Below are positions 33,088-41,583 of a DNA stretch of 50,502 nucleotides, piece by piece (the first letter of the stretch is position 1; each line of letters starts with the position of its first letter). This DNA is from a virus. Under the pieces are notes generated by a model, which worked only from the letters and a program-made list of their open reading frames with translations, ran no database searches and was not told where the DNA came from. The translations under genes and the position numbers were made by a program. The stretch is from positions 1 through 50,502 of IMG/VR virus record IMGVR_UViG_3300034111_000677. The stretch is one strand, 5' to 3'.

Positions 33088-33819
33088 ATGCGTGATCATT
33101 TATTAGACATCGTTAAAAATACGTACGGACTAGGTATTATTGACCTGGTTAAGGTAACAGGTACAGATACAGAAACATCAATCGAAGCAATCGCCGAAGA
33201 TCGTTCAGTTATTGTACAGGCAAAAGTAAACAATCCAGTGCCAGAGTTTGTCGGTACATTTGGTATGCCAAATTTAAGCAAACTAAGCACTATCCTTAAC
33301 ATTCCAGAATACAAAGACGATGCTAAGATTTCGTTAACTAAACAAGATCGCAACGGTGAATCAGTTCCAGTAGGCCTGCATTTTGAAAACAAAGCAGGCG
33401 ACTTTAAAAACGACTATCGTTTTATGAGCTCTGAGATTGTTAACGACAAACTTAAAACAGTTAAGTTCAAAGGTGTTAGATGGAATGTTGAATTTCAACC
33501 AACAGTTGCTAACATTTTACGTTTAAAATTCCAAGCAAGTGCTAACAGTGATGAAACTACGTTTACTGCTAAAACAGAAGGCACAGATTTAAAATTGTTC
33601 TTTGGTGATCACAGTAGCCATGCAGGTAACTTTGTGTTCCAAAGTGATGTTGCTGGTACATTAACCAAAGGTTGGTCATGGCCAGTTGCGGCAGTTATTA
33701 GTATTCTTGGTCTGCCAGGTGATAAAACATTCCGTATCAGTGATGAAGGTGCGGCACAGATTACAGTTGATACTGGCATGGCAACTTATAACTACATTTT
33801 ACCAGCACAAAGCAAATAA
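33088..33819 (+). CDS. 45: DNA polymerase sliding clamp (T4 gp45 type)
   Basis: A 243-residue protein (T4 gp45 has 228) with no enzyme motif but the repeated beta-alpha-beta layout of processivity clamps. The segment FVGTFGMPNLSKLSTILNIP matches the gp45 position of DLNGFLGILSLVN, and AQITVDTGMATYNYILPAQ fits the final strand before the C-terminal tail. It encircles DNA, tethers the polymerase and, in T4, activates late transcription. It follows the polymerase region as in many relatives, though here a methyltransferase intervenes. The ribosome site is TTAGGAG. The stop overlaps the next ATG. Confidence 0.85.
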   Translation: MRDHLLDIVKNTYGLGIIDLVKVTGTDTETSIEAIAEDRSVIVQAKVNNPVPEFVGTFGMPNLSKLSTILNIPEYKDDAKISLTKQDRNGESVPVGLHFENKAGDFKNDYRFMSSEIVNDKLKTVKFKGVRWNVEFQPTVANILRLKFQASANSDETTFTAKTEGTDLKLFFGDHSSHAGNFVFQSDVAGTLTKGWSWPVAAVISILGLPGDKTFRISDEGAAQITVDTGMATYNYILPAQSK

Positions 33820-34160
33820 TGATTAACAACCTGACAGTGACTAGTCCGTTCTTAACTTCTAGTTCATACAGTACTCCGTATGTTGGCAACAACGGACAGA
33901 GTGCTGGCACTGTGCGATTCAACACCATGACACAACAGATGGAAGTGTTTGATGGTAGCAGTTGGGTTAACATAAGTCAGAATGTTAGTGTTGGAATGAG
34001 TTACGAAGCTGACGAAGTTCTGCGATGGGCAGGACTTAAGATGCGTGAAGAAGATGAGCTTAAGGCTAAGATGGCAAAATACCCAACGCTAAAATCAGCT
34101 TACGAACAGTTTAAGATGATTGAAGCATTGGTCTACGAGGAAGAAAAAAGTGGCACATGA
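33819..34160 (+). CDS. Small conserved phage protein, possibly virion-associated
   Basis: A 113-residue protein with a beta-rich N-terminal half and FDGSSWVNIS, a motif typical of phage fibre or baseplate proteins (G-T-V/M-R-F/Y-N ... E-V-F/Y-D-G-S-x-W). A helical, charged C-terminal half follows (EELKAKMAKYPTLKSAY-like). I have seen this combination in unassigned proteins of T4-like phages of marine bacteria. The ATG overlaps the clamp stop by one base, so translation is coupled. A fibre-tip or chaperone role is plausible but unproved. Confidence 0.55.
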   Translation: MINNLTVTSPFLTSSSYSTPYVGNNGQSAGTVRFNTMTQQMEVFDGSSWVNISQNVSVGMSYEADEVLRWAGLKMREEDELKAKMAKYPTLKSAYEQFKMIEALVYEEEKSGT

Positions 34161-35712
34161 AATAGATAATTTAACCAATAAACAAAAAGACTATGCTGTC
34201 TTTTTACCTGCCTTGTCAGGTTTTTATGCTACCTATGTGGGTAAGCAACGTTTTCCTGATGCCAACGGTAACACCTACGTCGAAAGCACACGTGTACCAG
34301 CAAACTTTGAAAATGGTATCGAAGGGTTAAATTGGCTCAATCCAGATGCTGCTTACTTTCCCTATCACTGGAGCCTATATTCAGCAGGACACGCAGAGTT
34401 AGATGTAAACAAGCATAGTCCTAAAGAAGATATGGTACGTAACAGAGATCGTACACGTAGCTTTATCCTCGGTGACAGTGGTGGCTTCCAGATTGGTAAA
34501 GGTGTTTGGGAAGGTGATTGGAAGAATCCTAACTGTCCTAAAGCACAAAAGAAACGTGAGCTAGTTCTTACATGGATGGACGCATACATGGATTATGGTA
34601 TGTGTTTAGATATTCCAGCTTGGGTGGCTCGCAGTCCAGCAGGTGCCAAAGCCACAGGTATCACCACTTATGACGAAGCAGTAGAAGGTACTTACATTAA
34701 CAATGATTGGTTTATTAACAATCGTACAGGTGCTTGTAAGTTTTTAAACGTTCTACAAGGTGAGAATCACGCAGACGCAGACGATTGGTATGATCGTATG
34801 AAGAAGTACTGCGATCCTGTGCAGTACCCAGGCAAGCATTTTAATGGTTGGGCTATGGGTGGACAGAACATGTGTGATGTTCACTTAGTACTTAAACGTC
34901 TAGTAGCTATGCGCTATGATAATCTATTACAAGAAGGCATACATGATTGGATGCACTTCTTAGGTACAAGTAAATTAGAGTGGGCTTGCTTATTAACTGA
35001 TATTCAACGTGCTATTCGAAAACATGTTAACCCCAACTTTACTATTAGTTTTGACTGCGCAAGCCCGTTCCTAGCAAGTGCCAATGGACAGATATATATC
35101 CAAACTGAGATCGAAGATCGTAGCAAATGGGTATATCGTATGGTGCCTAGCGTAGACGATAAGAAATATGCGTTAGATACTCGTAAATTTAGTGATGCTG
35201 TTCTACAAGATGGTCGCTTTGCTAACTTTACAGATAGTCCTATTAGCAATCGTATACAGATCAACGATGTATGCTACTATGCACCTGGTGATTTAAATAA
35301 GATTGGTAAAGAAGGACGTACTAGTTGGGATAGTTTTAGTTATGCTATACAAATGGGGCACAATGTATGGAGTCATATCTCTGCGGTACAAGAAGCTAAT
35401 CGTCAATACGATCAAGGTGTTGTGCCCAATATGCTTGTTCAAGAGACCTTTGATCGTGTATACTTTAAAGACGTAGTCAACAGTATATTTGCTGCACCAG
35501 ATCGTGTCACAGCAGATCAGATTATCGAAGAGCATAGTAAATTCTGGATGAAGATTATTGGTACACGTGGTGCTACTGGTAAGAAAACTGTTAATGCTAG
35601 TACTATGTTTAATGACTTGTTTGAAACAGAAGAAGTTGAAGAACATCATATAGATGACAGCGGATTAGACGAAGGCAACTTAGATAACTTAGAAGCAGGA
35701 TTGGAGGACTAG
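34150..35712 (+). CDS. dpdA: DpdA-like tRNA-guanine-transglycosylase homologue acting on DNA
   Basis: A 520-residue protein. TGT-type signatures are present: LGDSGGFQIG with D109, LNVLQGE for VQGG, GWAMGGQ for the G-x-A-x-G-G turn, HFLGTSKL, and SFDCASPFLASANGQ with nucleophile candidate D302, parallel to FDCVxPTRxARxG. The zinc cysteines of tRNA enzymes are not evident. Phage and bacterial DpdA enzymes of this superfamily swap guanine in DNA for a 7-deazaguanine, protecting it from restriction. folE, queE and queD occur later in the window. I chose GTG 34150, with GAGGAAG before it, over the ATG ten codons upstream. It overlaps the previous gene by 11 bases. Confidence 0.8.
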   Translation: MAHEIDNLTNKQKDYAVFLPALSGFYATYVGKQRFPDANGNTYVESTRVPANFENGIEGLNWLNPDAAYFPYHWSLYSAGHAELDVNKHSPKEDMVRNRDRTRSFILGDSGGFQIGKGVWEGDWKNPNCPKAQKKRELVLTWMDAYMDYGMCLDIPAWVARSPAGAKATGITTYDEAVEGTYINNDWFINNRTGACKFLNVLQGENHADADDWYDRMKKYCDPVQYPGKHFNGWAMGGQNMCDVHLVLKRLVAMRYDNLLQEGIHDWMHFLGTSKLEWACLLTDIQRAIRKHVNPNFTISFDCASPFLASANGQIYIQTEIEDRSKWVYRMVPSVDDKKYALDTRKFSDAVLQDGRFANFTDSPISNRIQINDVCYYAPGDLNKIGKEGRTSWDSFSYAIQMGHNVWSHISAVQEANRQYDQGVVPNMLVQETFDRVYFKDVVNSIFAAPDRVTADQIIEEHSKFWMKIIGTRGATGKKTVNASTMFNDLFETEEVEEHHIDDSGLDEGNLDNLEAGLED

Positions 35713-35713
35713 C

Positions 35714-35902
35714 ATGGACGCAGACAAATTACCTCATCATATTGCACAGTTAGAAGAAAAACACCGTGTGATTAAACAACAAATTGCCGAAGGGTACACT
35801 CATTATTTAGATGATGCTCATCTAGGCAAAATGAAGTTAGAAAAATTAATAATCAAACGTCAACTTGAAGAAGCAAAAACAAAACTTAAGGCACAACAAT
35901 GA
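35714..35902 (+). CDS. YdcH/DUF465-like small coiled-coil protein
   Basis: A 62-residue helical protein with the pattern LEEKHRVIKQQI ... LGKMKLEKLIIKRQLEEAK, matching the short DUF465 (YdcH) family with its H-x-x-L/I-x-x-x-I and K-x-x-K-L-x-x-K-x-x-L features. Such proteins are two-helix hairpins of unknown role found in many proteobacteria. It starts 2 bases after the DpdA stop and overlaps the next gene by 4 bases, so it belongs to the same operon. The phage copy may have come from a host. Confidence 0.6.
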   Translation: MDADKLPHHIAQLEEKHRVIKQQIAEGYTHYLDDAHLGKMKLEKLIIKRQLEEAKTKLKAQQ

Positions 35903-36438
35903 AACGTGATTATACATCTGGTACAGCAGAAGCAGTAACTTTCTTTGTAGGTGACGAAATTGAACGCACTCCTGCTTACGGAATGAAAACATTATTTGTC
36001 GTTGGTGTTCATGAACCACAAGATATTTTAGATCTATTGCGAACTAAATTAGCCTATAGTGTTGTTACTCATATCTACTTTGGTGCCAATCAAAGTTTTA
36101 ATCCTACAGGTACTAACGATGCAGCAACATGGAAACCTTGGGAAGATATGATCTATGTCTTACTAGAGAATGATTACTGGTGTACTTTAGATTTAGATGT
36201 ACGTGATGTAGAAGGATTACTCGAAAGTGGCTTAATTGAAAAGCGTAGATTCATTCCGCAGATTTCGGTAAAACTGCCCTATTTACAACAGCTAGGTTAT
36301 AATGCTACAATTAAGTTAGACGATGTAGACTTTGCGGCTACTAACCCGGGGGTATGGTGTCATAAACTTAATACCCTATTAGATGAAACAAAGTTTACTA
36401 ATTGGGATCAATATGGTAAAGATGAGATATTAAAATGA
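35899..36438 (+). CDS. Conserved hypothetical protein in the dpdA operon
   Basis: A 179-residue soluble alpha/beta protein. It contains FVGDEIERTPAYGMKTLFVVG at the start (TPAYG and LFVVG are the core), THIYFGANQSFNP in the middle, LDLDVRDVEGLLESGL and a C-terminal NPGVWCHKLNTLLD. I recall closely similar unassigned proteins in T4-like cyanophages and relatives. The alternation of strand (TLFVVGV), helix (DILDLLRTKL) and strand (THIYFGA) suggests a Rossmann- or TIM-like fold. Tight coupling (ATGA overlaps on both sides) to dpdA and a small helical gene suggests a role in 7-deazaguanine modification. The enzyme activity is unknown. Confidence 0.5.
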   Translation: MKRDYTSGTAEAVTFFVGDEIERTPAYGMKTLFVVGVHEPQDILDLLRTKLAYSVVTHIYFGANQSFNPTGTNDAATWKPWEDMIYVLLENDYWCTLDLDVRDVEGLLESGLIEKRRFIPQISVKLPYLQQLGYNATIKLDDVDFAATNPGVWCHKLNTLLDETKFTNWDQYGKDEILK

Positions 36439-37094
36439 CAGCAAGAATATTTGATAACTTTATCAGTTTAGAAGAAATCAGACAGATTAAGGATTATTAT
36501 GCAGATAAACCATTTCTGTCAGAAGGCACACATCCGGAATTCTCTGATAAACTGCAATGGCAAAATTCACCTATTGCTGATTGGATATGGACTGACATTT
36601 TAGATAAAAAAATTCTTAAAGAATTTGGTGCGTATCAGGTAAGTAGTGGATGTGGAGTATTCCAACGATGTTCTATACCTTTCGGAATGCACATCGACAG
36701 CAAACAACGAATCACTAACGAAGATCCACAATTTTCTGATACGTGGAAAACTGAAGGTTTTGCATTGATGATCCCATTAGATGAGGGGCCGCATTTTTGT
36801 ACAGTATTTTTTGATGAATATTTTAACACTGATAGAGAAAAAAGTATCTCAATGAAACATTTCTCAGATCTGCCAGATAACGAAGTTATCAATAGTGGAA
36901 TAAGTAAGATCTATGACTTAGAATTTTGTTGGGCTGATCCGAGACGAAAATTGCAAGATCATTATAAATTTGATACTGCATTTCCATGGAAACTAGGGCA
37001 GGCCGCTACATGGGGCAGAACACAGTTACATGCATCAACTGATTTTGCCAAACACAATCTTTATAAAGATTGTTTAACTATATTTTTTGAATAA
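36435..37094 (+). CDS. 2-oxoglutarate/Fe(II) oxygenase-like protein
   Basis: A 219-residue protein. A cupin-like core has FGMHIDSK with H86-x-D88 as first metal ligands, a second His in TQLHASTDF (H199) and a basic residue (K211) that could bind 2-oxoglutarate. The SSGCGVFQRCSIPFG strand before it fits the family. It overlaps the previous gene by 4 bases. In this context the enzyme might oxidise a base or a sugar, or hydroxylate a protein. The lack of Arg at the usual 2-oxoglutarate position lowers confidence. It is one of three oxygenase-like genes in the window. Confidence 0.6.
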   Translation: MTARIFDNFISLEEIRQIKDYYADKPFLSEGTHPEFSDKLQWQNSPIADWIWTDILDKKILKEFGAYQVSSGCGVFQRCSIPFGMHIDSKQRITNEDPQFSDTWKTEGFALMIPLDEGPHFCTVFFDEYFNTDREKSISMKHFSDLPDNEVINSGISKIYDLEFCWADPRRKLQDHYKFDTAFPWKLGQAATWGRTQLHASTDFAKHNLYKDCLTIFFE

Positions 37095-37103
37095 GAGTAT
37101 TTT

Positions 37104-37532
37104 ATGATACAAGCAGAACGTGAACAAATAGATAGAATTATGCAGGTTGCCAAGAAAAAGATATGGGTAACTTTTCAGCGCGAAGGCATACATTGTTATC
37201 CGGCTGCGGCCGTCGAACCATCTTTAGCAGATGTTTCTTTTTTAGCATCTCCACATAGACATATATTCCACTTTCGTGTGGCAATTGAAGTTACACACAA
37301 CGACCGCGATATTGAATTTATTCGGTTTAAGCGTTGGTTAGAAGCACTGTATGTAAATACTACATTACAGTTAGATTATAAGAGTTGTGAAATGATATCA
37401 GATGATTTGTATATGCAAATCGCTACAAAGTATCCCAATCGCGATGTTTGGATAGAAGTATCCGAAGATGGCGAGAATGGATGTTCCGTTGAGTACAATT
37501 GTACTCGTCCCTTGCAGTCTGTCACTATTTAA
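37104..37532 (+). CDS. Possible divergent T-fold (QueD-like) protein
   Basis: A 142-residue protein. SPHRHIFHFRVAIEV (H51, H53) followed by DIEFIRFKRWLEAL resembles the QueD/6-pyruvoyltetrahydropterin synthase order H-x-H ... DF..LK. Near the end, SCEMISDDL and VWIEVSEDGENG resemble its ENxA ... V-x-V-x-E strand. The catalytic Cys is uncertain (C31) and a full zinc triad is not obvious, so it may be a non-zinc tunnelling-fold relative. A complete QueD is encoded at 46731. A role with dpdA, which lies 1.4 kb upstream in the same operon, is inferred. Confidence 0.4.
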   Translation: MIQAEREQIDRIMQVAKKKIWVTFQREGIHCYPAAAVEPSLADVSFLASPHRHIFHFRVAIEVTHNDRDIEFIRFKRWLEALYVNTTLQLDYKSCEMISDDLYMQIATKYPNRDVWIEVSEDGENGCSVEYNCTRPLQSVTI

Positions 37533-37544
37533 GGAGAATTTTCC

Positions 37545-37775
37545 GTGGCAAATCCAGTTTGGCTTAAAAAGTATCTTACTATGAAGCCTGAAGTAAGACA
37601 AATCTACAACGATTTAGATGCTTGGTGCAACTACTGTCGTTTCCACATGATCAAGTATGATGAGGCTGATTTATATGTTAGCCCAGCGTACAAAGAATGG
37701 CAGGAAAAACGCAAACGTCGCGAACAATGGCGTCAACAGCAAGGACAAACGCAGGGTTATCAAGGACGTAGATAG
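37545..37775 (+). CDS. Small basic conserved phage protein
   Basis: A 76-residue protein from GTG 37545 with a strong AAGGAG ribosome site. It begins MANPVWLKKYLTMKPEVRQI, contains a CNYC pair (in WCNYCRFHMIKYD) and ends in a highly basic Q/R-rich tail (KRKRREQWRQQQG). The two cysteines and the tail suggest nucleic-acid binding, but no known domain is visible. It is followed 1 base later by the glycosyltransferase gene, so it marks the boundary between the dpdA operon and the sugar cassette. Confidence 0.6.
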   Translation: MANPVWLKKYLTMKPEVRQIYNDLDAWCNYCRFHMIKYDEADLYVSPAYKEWQEKRKRREQWRQQQGQTQGYQGRR

Positions 37776-37776
37776 T

Positions 37777-38868
37777 ATGACTGTCTACATCGTTGATTTA
37801 GAAGCGGTGGATACAAGGTACACAGGTCAGTGGAAGACTCATGTACCTACATTGCTTGAAGATCATGGGCACGAAGTATTTGTAATTAGCGGCCCTCATG
37901 ATATTCCTAGTGCTACTACTCCCGGCGCTTTCCTTAACTTTGGTGGTACTAACATTTACAAAGCCGCACAGGTTGAGCAAATGGCTAGACTATTCACTGA
38001 AGGTCAGATTCATAAAGGTGATCACTTCATCTTTACTGATGCTTGGCATCCTGGTATCATTAACTTAAAGTACATGAGCGAGCTGTTACAGATTCCTGTG
38101 ACTATACACGCATTATGGCATGCTGGCAGTTATGATCCACAGGACTTCTTAGGTCGTCTAATCGGTAATGCAAGTTGGGTTAGACATGCGGAGAAAAGTT
38201 TCTTTGCGGCTATCGATCATAATTACTTTGCTACAGACTTTCATATTGATATGTTCTGTGCTAACTTACTTAACGATGGCGTATGTGAAAATCCGTGGGC
38301 GGAAGAAGATAAAGCAGATATGATTGCTAGCAATAAGATTGTACGCACAGGTTGGCCTATGGAATATATGCCTACTACTATTAGTCCGTTCAAGACTGAG
38401 AAGCGTGACCTAATCTTATTCCCACATCGTATAGCACCAGAGAAGCAGGTAGAAATCTTTAAGGACCTAGCGGCTGCATTACCACAATACGAGTGGATTG
38501 TGTGTCAAGAAGAACACCTTACTAAAGATGAGTATCATACATTATTAGGCGAAGCTAAAATGGTGTTCAGCGCCAACCTACAAGAAACACTTGGTATTAG
38601 TATGTATGAAGGTGCGTTAGTAGGTGCTATACCTATGGTACCAAACAGACTAAGCTACGGTGAAATGTACACTGGGGATCCGTGGGCGTATCCAAGCGAA
38701 TGGACTGAATCGTTTGATAGTTACTTAGCACATAAACACGAATTATGTGATAGGATCGTTCATCTGATGGATAATTATGATAATTTCAACTTCCGTCTAA
38801 ATATCTTAGCACGTACCTTATCTAAGAACTTCTTCTCAGCAACTGAATTACTTAAGAACATTAGATAA
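37777..38868 (+). CDS. GT-B-fold (GT4-like) glycosyltransferase
   Basis: A 363-residue protein from ATG 37777; the frame is open 40 codons further upstream but those overlap a well-supported gene. The C-terminal half has the GT4-type features FPHRIAPEKQVEIF and FSANLQETLGISMYEGALVG, the latter being the E-x7-E-like nucleotide-sugar site, then AIPMVPNRLSY. The N-terminal half has an acceptor-binding Rossmann fold (VYIVDLEAVD, GHEVFVISGP). It probably transfers a sugar to a glycan or protein. It opens a cassette with an aminotransferase, an epimerase and an oxygenase fusion, each overlapping or abutting its neighbour. Confidence 0.75.
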   Translation: MTVYIVDLEAVDTRYTGQWKTHVPTLLEDHGHEVFVISGPHDIPSATTPGAFLNFGGTNIYKAAQVEQMARLFTEGQIHKGDHFIFTDAWHPGIINLKYMSELLQIPVTIHALWHAGSYDPQDFLGRLIGNASWVRHAEKSFFAAIDHNYFATDFHIDMFCANLLNDGVCENPWAEEDKADMIASNKIVRTGWPMEYMPTTISPFKTEKRDLILFPHRIAPEKQVEIFKDLAAALPQYEWIVCQEEHLTKDEYHTLLGEAKMVFSANLQETLGISMYEGALVGAIPMVPNRLSYGEMYTGDPWAYPSEWTESFDSYLAHKHELCDRIVHLMDNYDNFNFRLNILARTLSKNFFSATELLKNIR

Positions 38869-39452
38869 TGTCAGCATTTGATCCAATATACCAGTTTGAA
38901 CGAGCATTAGGTGCAGTAACAGGCGCACCTTTTGTTGTTATGACAGATTCATGTACACACGCACTAGAACTGTGTCTACGTTACGACAAAGTAAAACGGT
39001 GTCGTTTTACGGCATTTACCTACCTTAGTGTGCCAATGACCATGCATAAATTAGACATTTCGTATGGTTTAGTAGGCGATAATGAATGGATCGGAGAATA
39101 TCCTATACTCGGTACACGGATATGGGATAGTGCAAGATTATTACGCACAGGCATGTATCGCCAAGGGAAAATGCAGTGCCTGAGCTTTGGCTATAGCAAA
39201 CCGTTAGACATTGGTCGTGGTGGAGCAATACTATTAGATGATGAATTAGCATACAACACACTTATACAGCAACGTAGCGACGGTCGAGATTTATCTATCA
39301 GTCCATGGCAAGAACAAAAGGTGTTTAATATAGGCTATCACTATCGTCCCACAATAGAAGAAGCAGTTCGAGCACTAGAATTATTACCTACTGTAGATCA
39401 AATGCCTAAATACAAACAGTACCCAGATTTACGAGAGATTATTATTAAATGA
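38868..39452 (+). CDS. Short DegT/DnrJ-type PLP aminotransferase-like protein
   Basis: A 194-residue protein, about half the usual 370-400 residues for sugar aminotransferases of the DegT/DnrJ/EryC1/StrS family. MTDSCTHALELCL fits the N-terminal cofactor-phosphate site, WDSAR fits the Asp that contacts the pyridine nitrogen, and CLSFGYSKPLDIGRGGAILLDD supplies the Schiff-base Lys (K111) and glycine loop. The C-terminal small domain is reduced to a short helix region (TIEEAVRALELLP). It may be a natural mini-enzyme, as the reading frame is intact and coupled on both sides (TAATG, ATGA), or a non-catalytic sugar-binding relic. Confidence 0.65.
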   Translation: MSAFDPIYQFERALGAVTGAPFVVMTDSCTHALELCLRYDKVKRCRFTAFTYLSVPMTMHKLDISYGLVGDNEWIGEYPILGTRIWDSARLLRTGMYRQGKMQCLSFGYSKPLDIGRGGAILLDDELAYNTLIQQRSDGRDLSISPWQEQKVFNIGYHYRPTIEEAVRALELLPTVDQMPKYKQYPDLREIIIK

Positions 39453-40369
39453 AAATTTTTATCACAGGCGCAAGTGGATTTATCGGTAGTCACTTTGTCA
39501 AATTATTAGAAAAAAATCATAACGTATTTGCTATGACAGCAGACCTGTTAGATTTTAGTAAAGTTAGGAAAGAATTAATCAATTTTGATCCTGAGATTAT
39601 TGTACACTTTGGCGCTAGGACTGAAGTAGAACGTAGTTTCTATGAACAGGTTACATTTAGTGAAATTAACTATGTGGGTACAGTTAACCTAATCGAAAGT
39701 GCGACTAAACTTAAGAACTTAAAGAACTTTGTGTTTGCTAGTACTATGGAAGTTTATGGATGGCAGCCAGTTAGTGATTTGATTAAAGAACAGGGATACT
39801 TAGAAGGAACAATCCCAGAATTTGATGAAAATACAATTCCTAACCCAAATGCTCCCTATGCTGTAGCTAAGTATGCTTGCGAAAAATATTTAGAATACGC
39901 ACACCGTAGTTTAGGATTGCCATTCTGTGCCATCAGACAGACTAATACCTATGGTCGAAAAAACAATGACTTTTTTGTAATTGAACAGATTATTACACAA
40001 ATGTTGCGTAATCCTAGTGCGGTTAGATTAGGTTACGACACCCCGTATCGCAACTTCTTATATATTGACGACTTATTAGACCTATGGACCACTATTATTG
40101 AAAATCCAGAAAAAACCAATGGTGGACATATTTTTACTATCGGGCCAAACAACCCTATACAAATTAGTGCTCTAGCAGATAAAATTGCTAATAAATTAAA
40201 TTGGCAAGGTAATATCTTTTGGAATACTAAACCAGAAAGACCGGGTGAAATCTATCTTTTAAACAGCAACCACAACCTAGTAACAGAATTAACCGGTTGG
40301 ACTCCTAAAATTGACTTAGATACAGGGTTAGATTTAACTATAGCACATTGGAAAACTCAGAGGATATAA
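39449..40369 (+). CDS. NAD(P)-dependent sugar epimerase/dehydratase (SDR)
   Basis: A 306-residue extended short-chain dehydrogenase. GASGFIGS (7-14) is the dinucleotide loop, STMEVYG (98-104) the Ser/Thr of the active site, and Y137-x3-K141 in APYAVAKYACEKY the catalytic pair. RQTNTYGR and YRNFLYIDDLLD are the substrate-side motifs of nucleotide-sugar epimerases and dehydratases. It would act on a UDP-, GDP- or dTDP-sugar; the exact reaction cannot be deduced. ATGA overlap with the aminotransferase gene makes a pathway partnership likely: oxidation or dehydration, then transamination and transfer. Confidence 0.82.
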   Translation: MKIFITGASGFIGSHFVKLLEKNHNVFAMTADLLDFSKVRKELINFDPEIIVHFGARTEVERSFYEQVTFSEINYVGTVNLIESATKLKNLKNFVFASTMEVYGWQPVSDLIKEQGYLEGTIPEFDENTIPNPNAPYAVAKYACEKYLEYAHRSLGLPFCAIRQTNTYGRKNNDFFVIEQIITQMLRNPSAVRLGYDTPYRNFLYIDDLLDLWTTIIENPEKTNGGHIFTIGPNNPIQISALADKIANKLNWQGNIFWNTKPERPGEIYLLNSNHNLVTELTGWTPKIDLDTGLDLTIAHWKTQRI

Positions 40370-40370
40370 T

Positions 40371-41498
40371 ATGACATATTTAACAAATACACAAATTGAA
40401 TGGAATAATAAAACACTTAATTATGACTTGGAACGATTTAATTGGCCGGAATGGGCACTAAACATTATACAAGAAATAGCACCGCAGGTTACTGAACTCG
40501 AAACCCTACATAAAGTATTAACTCCCATTGAAATTGTTAAGGTTTCTACTCATGTACAAAATGCCTGTAGTCGCCAAGACTTCATGGAACGATTTGATGC
40601 GTTTGTAGCTGAATATGCTGCTCCACGTATTGACGGCAAACGATATATGATTCAACGTCAAGGCACATTGCGTGTAGTTGTACCTAATCAAGAAAAAATA
40701 GGAAGACGTTTAGCCTTCCATCAGGGTATTTTTGTAGGCAATGGTCGTGGTTTACGAACTATTTGGACTCCCTTTACTCGAACAGAAAAAACTAATACAA
40801 TGTGGATGATGGATTTAGATAAAAGTCGAGAAATCACCAAACAAGTATTAAAAGAACAATGGAGTTTGGAAAAGTTTGAAGAGGTATGTATTGCTAACAG
40901 TTGGCCTGTGACTCTCAATCCCGGGCAAAGTCATTTATTCTTCCAAGAACATATCCACGGTAATGTTAATAACGAAGAAGGTTATACCAGAGTTAGTATG
41001 GATATGCGCATTCTAATAGAGGGTGAGGAATTTTTAAGGAAATATCCCGGGGGATTCTTGCGATTGCCAGGAGATTACGAAGCAGCCAGCGTTTCAGACA
41101 ATACAGGTCGAGCGTTTATTACTTACGCAGGTTGGAGTAGTAATTTTAGTAAATGGCAACCATTGCCTATGCAGCGTGCAATTATTGAACAATATTGTAT
41201 TAAAAATAAAATTTCTTATAATAATTATGAGTTTGAAAATGAACATATGGATTGGCAACCTGGTTTAGAATATTACATTAAGTTACGCCCGGAAGGAATT
41301 GTGCTTTGTAGTATATATTCATTAACTGATAATGTATATCGTCGTAATGAGATATTAAATCTAGCATTAGATCTAGGAGTAGAATTACATTTTGCTAATG
41401 AATTAACTAGCCTTAAATCTAAAAAAGATTTAGAACGCATCCAAACTTACCTCGACTTTGCAGTTCAGAAATCAGGACCGTATGTGTGGGAAGAATAA
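40371..41498 (+). CDS. Oxygenase fused to sporadic-carbohydrate-cluster domain
   Basis: A 375-residue protein. Residues about 95-220 resemble StrG-like 2OG-Fe(II) oxygenases of sporadic sugar clusters: LAFHQGIFVGNGRG, then LFFQEHIHGNV ... TRVSMDMRI as the second metal-binding His region. The last 110 residues (LRPEGIVLCSIYSLTDNVYRR, ELHFANELTSL) resemble a separate small sporadic carbohydrate-cluster protein family (LIC12192 type) that I recall as a neighbour of such oxygenases. So this looks like a fusion of two partners. It would finish a modified sugar or lipid-linked glycan. It starts immediately after the epimerase stop. Confidence 0.55.
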   Translation: MTYLTNTQIEWNNKTLNYDLERFNWPEWALNIIQEIAPQVTELETLHKVLTPIEIVKVSTHVQNACSRQDFMERFDAFVAEYAAPRIDGKRYMIQRQGTLRVVVPNQEKIGRRLAFHQGIFVGNGRGLRTIWTPFTRTEKTNTMWMMDLDKSREITKQVLKEQWSLEKFEEVCIANSWPVTLNPGQSHLFFQEHIHGNVNNEEGYTRVSMDMRILIEGEEFLRKYPGGFLRLPGDYEAASVSDNTGRAFITYAGWSSNFSKWQPLPMQRAIIEQYCIKNKISYNNYEFENEHMDWQPGLEYYIKLRPEGIVLCSIYSLTDNVYRRNEILNLALDLGVELHFANELTSLKSKKDLERIQTYLDFAVQKSGPYVWEE

Positions 41499-41510
41499 TT
41501 GTCAAATAGT

Positions 41511-41540
41511 TTGACACTGCCTAAATAATCATGTTATACT
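41511..41540 (+). promoter_or_regulatory. Sigma70 promoter for folE-queE genes with dyad over -35
   Basis: TTGACA (41511-41516), an 18-base spacer and TATACT (41535-41540). CTAAATA (41521-41527) lies within the spacer and could act late. An inverted repeat GTCAAA-TAG-TTTGAC (41501-41515) overlaps the -35 box and may be an operator. Confidence 0.72.
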
Positions 41541-41583
41541 AACTTATCAATTGCCAATCCACTGGCTTAACATCGGAGACATA

